DNA of 64,000 nucleotides from Rhodospirillaceae bacterium (GTDB lineage Bacteria; Pseudomonadota; Alphaproteobacteria; MPNO01; UBA2964): NCBI GenBank assembly GCA_002712335.1, contig PATI01000049.1, positions 22,888 to 86,887 on the forward strand. Direction: 5' to 3'. Every line of letters begins with the position of its first letter. Position 1 is the stretch's first letter. Under the pieces are notes generated by a model. That model made no database searches, had not been told where the DNA came from, and worked only from the letters and a program-made list of their open reading frames with translations. This document shows, one piece after another, positions 17,944-27,341 of the stretch. The translations under genes were made by a program, and so were the position numbers.

Positions 17944-19212
17944 CTATTCAAACTTGTCTTGATCAACCGGAATTTGGTCTAAACCTAAAAGATCGTCGTA
18001 ACTTGGACGCGGTCTAATTATGGTGAATTTAACATTATCAACCAAAATTTCTGGTATTAAAGGACGAGAATTATAGGTTGACGACATAACAGCACCATAG
18101 GCGCCTGCTGATTTAAAATAAAGTAAATCGTTTTCAAATAATTCCGGTAATTCAATCTGACGAGCGAAAATATCGCCCGTTTCACAAATTGGACCGACCA
18201 CTTCCGAGAGTAAGGTATTTTCATTCGTTGGTTGGAGTACCGAAGAAATGCCATGCTTGGCGTCATAAAGAGCAGGGCGTATAAGATCATTCATGGCAGC
18301 GTCAACAACAACGAATCGTTTGTTTTCCGTTTTTTTTATCCGAATTACAGAGGTAACTAAAATACCTGCGTTACCAACCAAAATTCGACCAGGCTCGCAA
18401 GTTAAGTGAACATCTAGCTTACCAAGTGTGTTCTGAATCAATTCAGCATATTCTTGGAGTTCAGGCGGCCTTTCATCGTTATAAGTAATACAGAGGCCAC
18501 CTCCAAGGTCCAACTGGGATAAAGAATGTCCGGCCCTTCGAATAATGTGGACCATATCAGCTACACGTTTGAAAGCTTCTCGGAAAGGTTTTAAGGACGT
18601 TAGTTGTGATCCAATATGAACCGCAAGCCCTACAGGTTCAACCGCAGGTAGCACAGCCGCTTTTTGATATAAATGTGGTACAAGATTTATATCTATTCCA
18701 AATTTATCCTCTTTTCGGCCAGTAGAGATTTTATCGTGGGTTTGTGCATCGACATCCGGGTTAACTCTGAAAGCTACTGATGCAATCTTTTTTAGTTTCT
18801 TTGCGACTTCATTCAGAGTTTCAAGTTCCTCTATAGATTCAATATTGAATTGACCAACACCTTCGGTAATTGCAAATTCCATTTCCTCACGCGTTTTCCC
18901 AACCCCCGAGAAGACTATTTTTGTTGCGGGTATTCCCGAAGCGAGTGCTCGACGAATTTCACCTTCGCTGACGACATCGGCTCCGGCACCCAAGTCTCCA
19001 AAAGTTTTAATTATGGCTAAATTAGAATTAGCTTTTACAGCATAGCAAATTCTCGAATTTAACTTGTCTAAGGCTTTTTCAAACGCGAGGTAGTCTTCTC
19101 TTAAACTAGCCTTGGAATAACAGTAAAATGGCGTCCGAAGAGCTGATGCAATTTCCACCACATCAACGTTTTCAGCAAATAACCTCCCATTTTGATAATT
19201 AAATTGATTCAT
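17944..19212 (-). CDS. lysA: Diaminopimelate decarboxylase
   Basis: PLP-dependent fold-type III decarboxylase making lysine from meso-diaminopimelate. The 422-residue protein has the PLP lysine K60 in CYAVKANSN. It also has the glycine-rich phosphate-binding LDLGGGL, TCEPGR, and the C-terminal ETGD and SAGAYGAVMSSTYN blocks that complete the dimeric active site. Its ATG overlaps the stop of the small lipoprotein gene upstream by four bases. The argH-lptM-lysA order is typical of alphaproteobacteria. Confidence 0.96.
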   Translation of the reverse strand: MNQFNYQNGRLFAENVDVVEIASALRTPFYCYSKASLREDYLAFEKALDKLNSRICYAVKANSNLAIIKTFGDLGAGADVVSEGEIRRALASGIPATKIVFSGVGKTREEMEFAITEGVGQFNIESIEELETLNEVAKKLKKIASVAFRVNPDVDAQTHDKISTGRKEDKFGIDINLVPHLYQKAAVLPAVEPVGLAVHIGSQLTSLKPFREAFKRVADMVHIIRRAGHSLSQLDLGGGLCITYNDERPPELQEYAELIQNTLGKLDVHLTCEPGRILVGNAGILVTSVIRIKKTENKRFVVVDAAMNDLIRPALYDAKHGISSVLQPTNENTLLSEVVGPICETGDIFARQIELPELFENDLLYFKSAGAYGAVMSSTYNSRPLIPEILVDNVKFTIIRPRPSYDDLLGLDQIPVDQDKFE

Positions 19213-19340
19213 TGCGGGTAAACTCTCGGATATTCTTGCTTCTCTAGGGTAGGAGGCCTCTCAAGGCTGCCCTTTTTACCACACGACCATAGAGGTATAC
19301 TAATACCAACAATACAAATACACAAAAATATATACCGCAT
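19209..19340 (-). CDS. lptM: LptM (YifL)-like small lipoprotein, 43 aa
   Basis: A 43-residue protein: [10 protein letters not shown], a short hydrophobic stretch, then the lipobox-like LWSC with Cys20 and the hallmark CGKKGSLERPP. It should be exported and lipidated at Cys20. In E. coli LptM helps LptD mature in the outer membrane; a similar role is a family-based inference. The start codon shares one base with the argH stop (TAATG) and the stop overlaps the lysA ATG by four bases (ATGA). That makes it fully embedded in a coupled argH-lptM-lysA unit, and it is easy to miss because of its size. Confidence 0.88.
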   Translation of the reverse strand: MRYIFLCICIVGISIPLWSCGKKGSLERPPTLEKQEYPRVYPQ

Positions 19341-20797
19341 TACAAAAACCTTTCACGGGCTTTTTTTACTGCGGTTTTTACATTTTGTGGTGCAGTTCCT
19401 CCAAAGCTGTTTCTGCTTATAACCGATTCCTCAACTCCTAGAACTGAAAATACGTCATTTGTAAATTTTGGTTCTACCGCTTTCATTTCTGCCAGTGATA
19501 ATTCGTCAAGTCTACAACCTTTTTCTTCGGCAATGCTGACCATTTGGCCGGCGATATTATGGGCCTTTCGAAAAGGAATATTTAAGACCCTTACCATCCA
19601 GTCCGCTAAATCTGTTGCAGTAGTAAATCCAATCTCTGCAGCCTTTTTAAGGTTTTGGACATTAAACTCCATATCTTTAAGCATTGCCGTCATTACTGCA
19701 ATAGAGATTGATAGAGAGTCAGCAGCCTCGAATACGGGTTCCTTGTCCTCTTGTAAATCTTTCGAGTAGGCCATTGGAAGCCCCTTAATCACAGTAATTA
19801 AATTAACCAATGATGCAATTATTCTACCGCTCTTGCCTCGGACTAACTCGGCTCCGTCTGGATTTCTTTTTTGGGGCATTATCGAACTACCAGTAGAGAA
19901 CGCATCACTAAGTCGAGCAAAATCGAATTGTGCAGAGCACCATATCACAATTTCTTCTCCCAACCGGGATAGGTGGAGAGCGGTAATGGAGGCTGTTGAT
20001 AAAAATTCAAGCGCAAAATCCCGGTCAGATACTGCATCCATAGAATTGGCGGATGGTCGGTCAAAACCCAGCTCTCTTGCGGTTTGTTCTCGGTTAATAG
20101 GAAAAGAGGTACCCGCAAGCGCCGCAGACCCCAATGGGCTCTCATTTAGTCTTGCTCTCGCATCACTTAACCGGCCACGATCTCTGCCAAGCATTTCAAC
20201 ATATGCCAATAAATGATGTCCAACAGTAATTGGTTGGGCAGCCTGCAGATGTGTAAAGCCAGGCATTATGGTTCCAGCGTTCTTTTCTGCCTGGTCAAGA
20301 ATTGCTGTTTGAAAGTTCTTTAGATCTTCATCTAAGGTGTCGATAGCGTCACGCACCCATAATTTAAAATCTGTTGCAACCTGATCGTTGCGTGATCTTG
20401 CTGTATGAAGTCTTCCGGCATCGTCCCCGATCTTCTCTGCCAATCGACCTTCTATATTAAGATGAATATCTTCTAGAGATTTTTTAAATTTAAAAGACCC
20501 TTTGTCTATTTCATTTTTTATTTCCTTTAATCCATTGATGATGCTTTTCCCGGCAGAAGTATCGAGAATTTTTTGATCAACTAACATTTTACAATGTGCA
20601 ATCGACGCAGTGATATCTTGAATATATAAACGTTGATCAAAATCAATCGAGGCATTTATATTTTCCATTAATACATCTGGCGAATCTTTGAACCGCCCGC
20701 CCCACATTGTATTAGCTACTTTTTTACTTTCCTGGCTAGGTAGTATCGTGGCAGGTTTAGGCTTTTGTTTAGATGTAAGAATTTTTTTTTCGTTCAT
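19340..20797 (-). CDS. argH: Argininosuccinate lyase
   Basis: Last step of arginine synthesis: argininosuccinate to arginine and fumarate. The 485-residue protein has the superfamily signature [12 protein letters not shown], the upstream [13 protein letters not shown] block and FTHLQAAQP. The usual family start MWGGRF is preceded by about 30 extra basic residues. An internal ATG at that point would give the standard length, so the annotated start may be too long. It shares one base with lptM downstream and is divergent from a tlpA-like gene only 31 bases away. Confidence 0.95.
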   Translation of the reverse strand: MNEKKILTSKQKPKPATILPSQESKKVANTMWGGRFKDSPDVLMENINASIDFDQRLYIQDITASIAHCKMLVDQKILDTSAGKSIINGLKEIKNEIDKGSFKFKKSLEDIHLNIEGRLAEKIGDDAGRLHTARSRNDQVATDFKLWVRDAIDTLDEDLKNFQTAILDQAEKNAGTIMPGFTHLQAAQPITVGHHLLAYVEMLGRDRGRLSDARARLNESPLGSAALAGTSFPINREQTARELGFDRPSANSMDAVSDRDFALEFLSTASITALHLSRLGEEIVIWCSAQFDFARLSDAFSTGSSIMPQKRNPDGAELVRGKSGRIIASLVNLITVIKGLPMAYSKDLQEDKEPVFEAADSLSISIAVMTAMLKDMEFNVQNLKKAAEIGFTTATDLADWMVRVLNIPFRKAHNIAGQMVSIAEEKGCRLDELSLAEMKAVEPKFTNDVFSVLGVEESVISRNSFGGTAPQNVKTAVKKARERFL

Positions 20798-20828
20798 GGT
20801 TTGATCTCAATTTTGTTCAAGAGGTAAA

Positions 20829-21416
20829 ATGCGTAACTTTATCCTCGTATCTATCGCTTTTTTGGTCATCGCCATTGCCATCTGGGCGTTTTTTATCGAT
20901 AAATCAAGTCAAAATAGCGTCGATACAAAAACTATTGTACCACTACTAACAGGCTCAATGAAAAATTTTATACCGACTAGCTCGGTCGGGCCGACTTTGA
21001 AATTAAAAGTTCTTGATAAGAAAGGCCGGTGGATATCGCTTGAAAAGTACTACGGAAAAATTCTGTTAGTAAATTTTTGGGCCACTTGGTGTGCACCTTG
21101 TATACGTGAAATGGCTTCGCTGGATAAATTGCAGGAAAAACGCGGCGGGAGTGATTTTACTGTAATAGCAATATCCCAAGATTTAATGGAGTGGAGGGCA
21201 GTATTGCCGTTCTTAAAAAAGTCTCAACTTAAAAACATCCTTACATTTGTGGATAGAAAAACTCAATTGGCGCGGTATTTAAAAGTTACTGGGCTACCAA
21301 CCACAATTCTATTTTCAAAAAATGGCAAGGAACTCGGGCGCCTTAAAGGTACTGCAGAATGGGATTCATCTGAGGCGATAGAACTGATTGATTATTATCG
21401 AAAAATAAGTAACTAA
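20829..21416 (+). CDS. TlpA/ResA-like membrane-anchored thioredoxin
   Basis: Periplasmic thiol-disulfide oxidoreductase, 195 residues. One N-terminal transmembrane anchor (about 4-23) is followed by a thioredoxin fold with the redox motif WCAPC (Cys88 and Cys91) in VNFWATWCAPC and the cis-Pro segment GLPTTILF. Homologues keep cytochrome or oxidase-assembly cysteines reduced. A tlpA-like gene beside argH is a conserved alphaproteobacterial arrangement. GAGG lies a few bases before the ATG. Confidence 0.88.
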   Translation: MRNFILVSIAFLVIAIAIWAFFIDKSSQNSVDTKTIVPLLTGSMKNFIPTSSVGPTLKLKVLDKKGRWISLEKYYGKILLVNFWATWCAPCIREMASLDKLQEKRGGSDFTVIAISQDLMEWRAVLPFLKKSQLKNILTFVDRKTQLARYLKVTGLPTTILFSKNGKELGRLKGTAEWDSSEAIELIDYYRKISN

Positions 21417-21420
21417 ATCA

Positions 21421-22305
21421 TCAAGAGGGGGCAGGCACCTTTTGCGAATAATCATAAAATCCTTTGCCAGATTTTCGTCCGAGCCATCCAGCTTCTACGT
21501 AGTTCACCAATAAAGGGCAGGGGCGATATTTACTATCACCAGATCCGTTAAATATCACTTGCATTATCGATAAACATGTATCAAGTCCAATAAAGTCGGC
21601 AAGTTCTAAAGGCCCCATTGGATGGTTTGCGCCAAGTTTCATGGCTTGGTCTATATCATTAACATTACCAATACCCTCATATAGTACAAACATGGCTTCA
21701 TTCAGCATGGGTACCAGAATGCGGTTGACTATAAAGGCCGGAAAATCTTGAGAAGTCACTGCTGTTTTGTCCAGCCTCGAGATGAAATCAATGATAGTTT
21801 GATAGGTAACATCATCGGTGGTAATACCCTTGATTATTTCCACAAGATTCATTACTGGCACAGGGTTCATGAAATGCACCCCTATAAAAGCATGGGGGCG
21901 ATTTGTCTCCGCGGCTAAGCGAGTTATAGAAATTGAAGAGGTATTTGTTGCTAAAATAGTATTTTGATGAATTATTGGTAGTAGTGTTTTGAAGATTGAT
22001 TTTTTTATCTTTTCTTCCTCGGTTGCCGCCTCAATTATGAGTTCGCAATCACCAAAGTCTTCCAAATTTGTTGTTTTTAAAATATTAGAGGATATTGCCT
22101 GATAGTGCTTTTTGGTAATTCGTTTTTTTTCGTGTAGCCGTTTTGCCTGTTTCTCAATACCAATTAGCGATTTATCTATTATCTCTTCAGCAATGTCATA
22201 AAGTAAGACATCGAAGCCAAACTGGGCGCAAACATGAGCTATTCCGCTACCCATTTGTCCAGCCCCAATTATACCAACTTTGGTAATTTTTGAGCTGGTT
22301 TTCAT
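21421..22305 (-). CDS. hbdA: 3-hydroxybutyryl-CoA dehydrogenase
   Basis: NAD(P)-dependent oxidation of 3-hydroxyacyl-CoA, or the reverse. The 294-residue single-domain enzyme has the Rossmann motif GIIGAGQMGSGIAHV (12-26), TNTSSISIT, the catalytic HFMNPVPVMNLVE block (His at about 146) and the C-terminal GPLELADFIGLDTCL. It lies downstream of etfBA on the same strand (38 bases from etfA), a common beta-oxidation or short-chain acyl-CoA association in this group. It ends four bases from the tlpA-like gene's stop. Confidence 0.93.
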   Translation of the reverse strand: MKTSSKITKVGIIGAGQMGSGIAHVCAQFGFDVLLYDIAEEIIDKSLIGIEKQAKRLHEKKRITKKHYQAISSNILKTTNLEDFGDCELIIEAATEEEKIKKSIFKTLLPIIHQNTILATNTSSISITRLAAETNRPHAFIGVHFMNPVPVMNLVEIIKGITTDDVTYQTIIDFISRLDKTAVTSQDFPAFIVNRILVPMLNEAMFVLYEGIGNVNDIDQAMKLGANHPMGPLELADFIGLDTCLSIMQVIFNGSGDSKYRPCPLLVNYVEAGWLGRKSGKGFYDYSQKVPAPS

Positions 22306-22343
22306 TTTAAAATTTCATCCAATTTTAATAAAGTAATATGAAA

Positions 22344-23300
22344 TTATCGAGGTTTGACATTTTGTTTGTCAAGTTCAGTAGCAAGAGCTGGTAATTCTTC
22401 AAAAAGATCACCAACTAGTCCGTAGTCCGCAACCTGAAAAATTGGTGCCTCTTCATCTTTATTTATGGCGACGATAACTTTGCTGTCCTTCATTCCGGCA
22501 AGGTGTTGAATTGCGCCAGAAATACCAACTGCCACATAAAGCTCAGGCGCTACAATTTTACCGGTTTGACCGACTTGGTAATCATTAGGGACATATCCTG
22601 CGTCAACGGCTGCGCGGGAGGCTCCAACCCCTGCCCCAATTTTATCTGCCACAGCTTCCACTAAATGAAAATTGTCTCCCGATTGCATGCCTCGACCACC
22701 AGAAACTACTATACGAGCTGATGTCAATTCCGGACGCTCTGATCTGGTCAATTCTTGACTAACAAAAGATGAAATTTCCGGGCTATTTTTTGCATCTATT
22801 GCTTCTATAGTTGCTTGCATTTCATCAATTTCAGCTTTCTCAAATGCAGTACTGCGCACAGTTATGACGAGTTTGGCGTCTTCCGCTTGAACCGTTGCCA
22901 ATGCATTTCCTGCATAGATAGGTCGAACAAATGTATTTGCCGACTGTACTTCGACAATATCGGAAATTTGGGCAACATCCAGAAGAGCTGCAACACGGGG
23001 GGCAATATTCTTGCCACTAGTAGTATGCGGAAATATGATATGTGTATAATTGCTAGCTAATCCAACAATAAGCTCGGCAAATGGTTCAGCGAGACCATTA
23101 GCGTATACAGAATCATCAACAATACACACCTTACTGACGCCGGATATAGCTGAAGCTTCATTTGCAGCTTCCTGACAATTTTCCCCTGCAATTAACAGAT
23201 CAAGATCTTTATCCCCTAATTCTAAAGCGGCCGTTACGGTATTGAGTGTTGCTCCTTTAATTTCATGGTTGTCATGTTCCGCGATTACTAAAACAGTCAT
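22344..23300 (-). CDS. etfA: Electron transfer flavoprotein alpha subunit
   Basis: FAD-binding subunit of ETF, carrying electrons from acyl-CoA and other flavin dehydrogenases to ETF-ubiquinone oxidoreductase. The 318-residue protein has the FAD-binding C-terminal domain: VVSGGRGMQSGDNF, GAGVGASRAAVDAGYVPNDYQVGQTGKIV and VGISGAIQHLAGMKDS. Its ATG shares one base with the etfB stop (TGATG). Confidence 0.96.
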   Translation of the reverse strand: MTVLVIAEHDNHEIKGATLNTVTAALELGDKDLDLLIAGENCQEAANEASAISGVSKVCIVDDSVYANGLAEPFAELIVGLASNYTHIIFPHTTSGKNIAPRVAALLDVAQISDIVEVQSANTFVRPIYAGNALATVQAEDAKLVITVRSTAFEKAEIDEMQATIEAIDAKNSPEISSFVSQELTRSERPELTSARIVVSGGRGMQSGDNFHLVEAVADKIGAGVGASRAAVDAGYVPNDYQVGQTGKIVAPELYVAVGISGAIQHLAGMKDSKVIVAINKDEEAPIFQVADYGLVGDLFEELPALATELDKQNVKPR

Positions 23301-24049
23301 CAGATTACTCCTGCTTCGTTTTTCAATTTATCGACAAGTTCTGCAACATCGATAACCTTACCTCCACCCTTACGAGGTGGTGGTTCATCTACACGCAAAG
23401 TTTTCAGTCTAGGTGTGGCATCGACCTCAAGATCCGCTGGTGAATATTCGTCGATCTGTTTTTTCTTAGCCTTCATAATATTTGGAAGCGATGCATACCG
23501 CGGTTCGTTGAGTCGCAAGTCTGTGGTGATAACCACGGGCATAACAAGGTTTACGGTTTCCAGACCTCCGTCAATTTCACGAGTTATCCGTGCTTTTCCA
23601 TCATTAATTTCTACTTTGGATGCAAAGGTACCCTGTGCCCAACCCATTAAAGCTGCCAGCATCTGACCAGTTTGGCTACAATCATCATCAATAGCTTGTT
23701 TTCCAAGAATTACGACATCTGGACCTTCTTTTTCACAAATGGCTTTTAGAAGTTTCGCTACTGCTAACGGTTGCAATTCTTCATCAGTTTTAACATGGAT
23801 TCCGCGATCTGCGCCCATAGCTAAAGCTGTTCGAATTGTTTCTGCACATTTTGCTTCCCCCAAGGATACAGCTATTACCTCGGATGCGGTTCCGGCCTCC
23901 TGAAGTCTAATTGCTTCCTCTACAGCAATTTCGTCAAAAGGATTCATAGACATTTTAACATTGGTTAATTCAACACCGCTATTGTCTCCTTTAACGCGAA
24001 CTTTAACGTTGTAGTCTATGACCCGCTTTACTGCGACAAGAATTTTCAT
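23300..24049 (-). CDS. etfB: Electron transfer flavoprotein beta subunit
   Basis: AMP-binding subunit of ETF, standard 249-residue length. It shows the family signature near 160-190 ([26 protein letters not shown], split here by position) and the N-terminal [19 protein letters not shown]. It is co-transcribed with etfA and hbdA. It could receive electrons from dehydrogenases of the right-hand catabolic region, but that is inference. Confidence 0.96.
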   Translation of the reverse strand: MKILVAVKRVIDYNVKVRVKGDNSGVELTNVKMSMNPFDEIAVEEAIRLQEAGTASEVIAVSLGEAKCAETIRTALAMGADRGIHVKTDEELQPLAVAKLLKAICEKEGPDVVILGKQAIDDDCSQTGQMLAALMGWAQGTFASKVEINDGKARITREIDGGLETVNLVMPVVITTDLRLNEPRYASLPNIMKAKKKQIDEYSPADLEVDATPRLKTLRVDEPPPRKGGGKVIDVAELVDKLKNEAGVI

Positions 24050-24175
24050 GATAAACTCGGATTTAAAATAACATTTGATTATTCACACAACTGTATTCCT
24101 AGTACCTATAGATATACGAACAAATACGAGAGGGATCAATACATTCAATAATTCTATAAGTGTCTAAGTTTTTTT

Positions 24176-24373
24176 TTAGTCTCGACCAATCAAAAATGCT
24201 GTTGCGATTAAGGCAATTGCTACCGCTTGGAATAAAATTCGATATCGCATAAGTATATTTGATCGTTTTGCGTTGACCCTTCCAGGTCGCAACATCCCAA
24301 ATAATCCTGTGACCAATACCAAAAAGGTAAGGCCAACAGCAAATATCACGAGCCATGGGAATGTTTGTTGCAT
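24176..24373 (-). CDS. Twin-transmembrane small protein (HIG1-type domain)
   Basis: 65 residues with two hydrophobic helices (about 6-27 and 46-62) joined by a short basic loop RPGRVNAKRSNILMRYR. The second-helix start MRYRILFQAVAI is typical of bacterial HIG1-domain twin-helix proteins. Mitochondrial relatives associate with respiratory supercomplexes; a role here is unknown. The gene often sits upstream of etfB in alphaproteobacteria, as it does here (126 bases away), supporting it as real. Confidence 0.8.
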   Translation of the reverse strand: MQQTFPWLVIFAVGLTFLVLVTGLFGMLRPGRVNAKRSNILMRYRILFQAVAIALIATAFLIGRD

Positions 24374-24491
24374 AGTTATTTATATAAATAAGGTACATTA
24401 TTTTAGTTACAAGTCCGAGATCATTATTTAAATTTTCTGAATGTTATAGAACAAAATTTTTAATAATATCTGGTGTCTGAAGCCAAAGTAT

Positions 24492-25340
24492 ATGAGTTTT
24501 CTCGATCGAATTAAAAAGTGTAATAATGTTGACGATCTCTCGAAGTTTATACCCTTTGTTGTAGAGGGAGCCCGTGTTGGTTGGATACATCATGAATTTT
24601 GCCATGTGTTGAAAAAATTTGATCATATCTTTGAATTTTTTGAAAAAAAAATTTGTCTGTCACCCCAATTATTAACCTATCAGGAGAGGACCATGGCCAT
24701 TGATCGTGTGGTCAAATTTCTCGCAGAGGAGGGTTGGATTGCGCAACGCTCAGACGAGCTATATCCTGTTAGTACAGGATATTATGCAACACCGTTTTTT
24801 GAAATGGACCGCAGTGCTATTTCTAGGTTTGGTGTGTCTGCCCATGGAATTCATATCAATGGTTTCGTCAGTTTAAGAAATGAAATTTTCATGTGGATTG
24901 GGCGTCGTGCTGATGATAAATCAACTTACCCGGGCCAACTTGATAATATGGTGGCAGGAGGACAACCGGTGGGACTTAGTTTGCTCGATAATATTTTAAA
25001 AGAGTGTGCCGAAGAGGCAGCAATTCCTCCCGATTTAGCTCGAAAGGCAAAAGCGGTGGGATCCATTACTTATCAATATGAAGAAAATAACTGTTTAAAA
25101 CCAGATACTATGTTTGTGTTTGACTTGGAATTACCTAGTGACTTTAATCCCATCAACACAGATGGAGAAGTTGCAGAATTTAAGTTACTACCTGTTAGTG
25201 AGGTAATGTCAATCACAGCTAACACAACGGCATTTAAATTTAATTGTGCGGCGGTAAATATTGATTTTTTTATTCGGCACGGTCTCTTATTACCCGAAAA
25301 TCAGGACTATATAGAAATTCAACGTGGATTGCACAAGTGA
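24492..25340 (+). CDS. DUF4743 / Nudix-family hydrolase
   Basis: 282-residue protein: an N-terminal DUF4743-type region (1 to about 120), then a Nudix fold. The Nudix box region is at about 156-178, GGQPVGLSLLDNILKECAEEA. The usual Arg-Glu of the REUXEE core is Lys-Glu here, as commonly seen in this subfamily. Relatives include plant and fungal thiamine-diphosphate-damage Nudix enzymes, so repair of damaged metabolites is plausible. The substrate is not proven. The stop overlaps the next gene's GTG start (GTGA). Confidence 0.82.
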   Translation: MSFLDRIKKCNNVDDLSKFIPFVVEGARVGWIHHEFCHVLKKFDHIFEFFEKKICLSPQLLTYQERTMAIDRVVKFLAEEGWIAQRSDELYPVSTGYYATPFFEMDRSAISRFGVSAHGIHINGFVSLRNEIFMWIGRRADDKSTYPGQLDNMVAGGQPVGLSLLDNILKECAEEAAIPPDLARKAKAVGSITYQYEENNCLKPDTMFVFDLELPSDFNPINTDGEVAEFKLLPVSEVMSITANTTAFKFNCAAVNIDFFIRHGLLLPENQDYIEIQRGLHK

Positions 25341-25987
25341 GTTTAACTTTGACCAAGGGGCGGTTATTAAGAGCCACTTCTAAACTTTGTAGTCAAGACG
25401 CAGATTTAGAAAAAGTTGTAAAAAAATACGGTGTCCCACCACTTTGGAATAGGCCAGAAGGTTTTAGAACATTAATATATTTGATACTTGAGCAACAAGT
25501 ATCACTTGCCTCCGCACGTGCAACCTTTGAAAAGTTAGTGTCCTGGCTAGGGTCCGACCCTACACCAAAGGAAATTTTATTACTTAGCTTTGAGGAACTG
25601 CGCGCTATTGGCTTCTCACGGCAAAAAATTTCTTATAGTCGTTTGTTATCCCAAGCGATTATTGATGGTAACCTTTCTATAAATGATTTGGGCAAACTTA
25701 GTGATCAGGCAGTAAAGAGTGAACTAATGAAAATTAAGGGGATTGGTCCTTGGACAGCAGATATATATTTAATGGAAGCACTGAGTCGACCGGATGTTTG
25801 GCCAACTGGAGACCTTGCACTAGCTGTAGGAGCAGAAAAAGTTAAGAAACTGGCATCTCGTCCGAATCAAAATGATTTAAATAAATTGGGGGAGCAGTGG
25901 CGTCCCTTCAGGTCTGTCGCAGCTCGTATACTCTGGCATTATTACCTTTGTGAAATTAGGCCGCAACCGGGAGAAAAACCTTCATGA
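25337..25987 (+). CDS. DNA-3-methyladenine glycosylase (HhH-GPD, AlkA-like; GTG start)
   Basis: Base-excision repair glycosylase removing alkylated bases. The 216-residue HhH-GPD protein has the helix-hairpin-helix IKGIGPWTADIY (about 133-144) and the catalytic Asp159 in PTGDLAL. The N-terminal AlkA domain is absent, so it is the short type. GTG overlaps the upstream stop by four bases, and its own stop overlaps the downstream ATG by four, making a three-gene coupled operon. Confidence 0.88.
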   Translation: MSLTLTKGRLLRATSKLCSQDADLEKVVKKYGVPPLWNRPEGFRTLIYLILEQQVSLASARATFEKLVSWLGSDPTPKEILLLSFEELRAIGFSRQKISYSRLLSQAIIDGNLSINDLGKLSDQAVKSELMKIKGIGPWTADIYLMEALSRPDVWPTGDLALAVGAEKVKKLASRPNQNDLNKLGEQWRPFRSVAARILWHYYLCEIRPQPGEKPS

Positions 25988-26652
25988 CTGATTTACCAAA
26001 ACTTTCAGGTCCTAATGTTGAACCAAATTCCGGTTACACTAAAAATCTTGTCATTTTACTGCATGGGTATGGTGCCAACGGTGATGATCTGATTGGACTA
26101 GCTAATCCTTTATCAGAATTTTTACCAGATACCGCCTTTATATCACCCAACGCCCCTTACCCTTGCGCACAAAACCCGTTTGGCGGATTGCAGTGGTTTG
26201 ATGTTTGGGAAGGGGATAGTCGAGACCGTCTAACTCAAATAGAATTAGCTTCTGCTACGATAGATGAGTTTATTGATGTCGAGTTAGAAAAGCGCAGTTT
26301 ACTTGACAAAAATTTTGCGTTGCTTGGATTTTCACAAGGGACAATGCTATCTTTACATGTTGGGGTCCGCCGCTCTAAATGTCCAGCGGGTATTCTAGGT
26401 TATTCGGGTAGACTTGAAGCACCAGAAAAGCTTTCCACTGATTTAATTGTGCGCCCCCAAGTAATGTTAATCCATGGAGAGGAAGACCCCTTATTGTCTA
26501 TAGACCTAATGCAAGCTGCTGCTTCTGAGCTTAGAGAAAATGGAGTAAAAGTTGATACCCATTCGAGACCTGGGCTTGCCCATGGAATTGATCAAGAAGG
26601 AATAATATTAGGTGCGGAGTTCTTGGCACGCATATTCGAAATCAATAATTAA
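25984..26652 (+). CDS. Carboxylesterase / phospholipase family (alpha/beta hydrolase)
   Basis: 222 residues of the Abhydrolase_2 type. LLHGYGANGDDL (25-36) forms the oxyanion region, and Ser117 in GFSQGTM is the nucleophile. Asp is in HGEEDPLL and His in GLAHGID near the C-terminus. Such enzymes hydrolyse short acyl esters or lysophospholipids; the native substrate is unknown. Last gene of the Nudix-glycosylase-esterase operon. Confidence 0.88.
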   Translation: MTDLPKLSGPNVEPNSGYTKNLVILLHGYGANGDDLIGLANPLSEFLPDTAFISPNAPYPCAQNPFGGLQWFDVWEGDSRDRLTQIELASATIDEFIDVELEKRSLLDKNFALLGFSQGTMLSLHVGVRRSKCPAGILGYSGRLEAPEKLSTDLIVRPQVMLIHGEEDPLLSIDLMQAAASELRENGVKVDTHSRPGLAHGIDQEGIILGAEFLARIFEINN

Positions 26653-26660
26653 TTTCCCAT

Positions 26661-27143
26661 TTAGTTCTTAAGCCTTGACCTTCTTAGCTCTGGATCCCAA
26701 TGACCCTTGCCTTCGAGGTCACCCATATTGAAAATCCAGTTATAGCCATCGACAGGATTACTTAAAATTTCCCAACAATTACCGTCCCGATCCCAAAAGT
26801 GAAAACTGTAAGTGCCGTGTTGTTCCAATGGCTTTGAAATATTATATAAACCCCATTTTTTTGCACCATCGAGGACGGATTTATGAGATTTATCAACTTC
26901 TAAATCATTCTCGACATCAATTCCGTTATGATTGAGGCGGGGCATTTCCTGCATATTTTTATCTTGGACCACTGCATAAATATGATTACCGCCAAGCCTT
27001 ATCATCAGAGAAATCTTGCTGGTTTGTATAACGTCAATACCGAGAAATTTCTCATAAAATTTTCGTGTAGCGGTTAGATCCTTTGAGCCCAGAGTGCCAT
27101 GCGATAAAAATTTCGAATTTATAACAGATAATTTTTTATCCAT
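26661..27143 (-). CDS. VOC-family (glyoxalase/dioxygenase fold) protein
   Basis: 160 residues, a single vicinal-oxygen-chelate domain pair. A likely metal ligand is His16 in LSHGTLG, with the C-terminal block YSFHFWDRDGNCWEIL supplying a His and a Glu. It could be a ring-cleavage dioxygenase-like or glyoxalase-like enzyme; the sequence does not decide. It is monocistronic and convergent with the esterase. Confidence 0.75.
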   Translation of the reverse strand: MDKKLSVINSKFLSHGTLGSKDLTATRKFYEKFLGIDVIQTSKISLMIRLGGNHIYAVVQDKNMQEMPRLNHNGIDVENDLEVDKSHKSVLDGAKKWGLYNISKPLEQHGTYSFHFWDRDGNCWEILSNPVDGYNWIFNMGDLEGKGHWDPELRRSRLKN

Positions 27144-27231
27144 TTGGACCTTCCTTTCGAATACATCGTGCAGGGCTAGGAATTAAATGCTTAAAGAAGA
27201 TATGGGTCAAACCTATTATAATGGGATGGCG

Positions 27232-27260
27232 TTGTATGGCCGTTAATTACCTTGTATCAT
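27232..27260 (+). promoter_or_regulatory. Predicted sigma-70 promoter for the HNH endonuclease gene
   Basis: TTGTAT at 27232-27237, a 17-base spacer, then TATCAT at 27255-27260, about 80 bases before the TTG start at 27342. The matches to consensus are good but not perfect; no transcript evidence. Confidence 0.4.
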
Positions 27261-27341
27261 TTTCTATATAAAAATGAACAAATGAGAAGAGTTACAACTG
27301 TTTGTTTGTTATAGAGAAAAATAATACTAGGTTAAAATATT

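Noticed and set aside
24099..24398. 99-residue minus frame overlapping the HIG1-type protein
   Set aside because: Different frame of the same stretch; the 65-residue frame has two clean membrane helices and family motifs.
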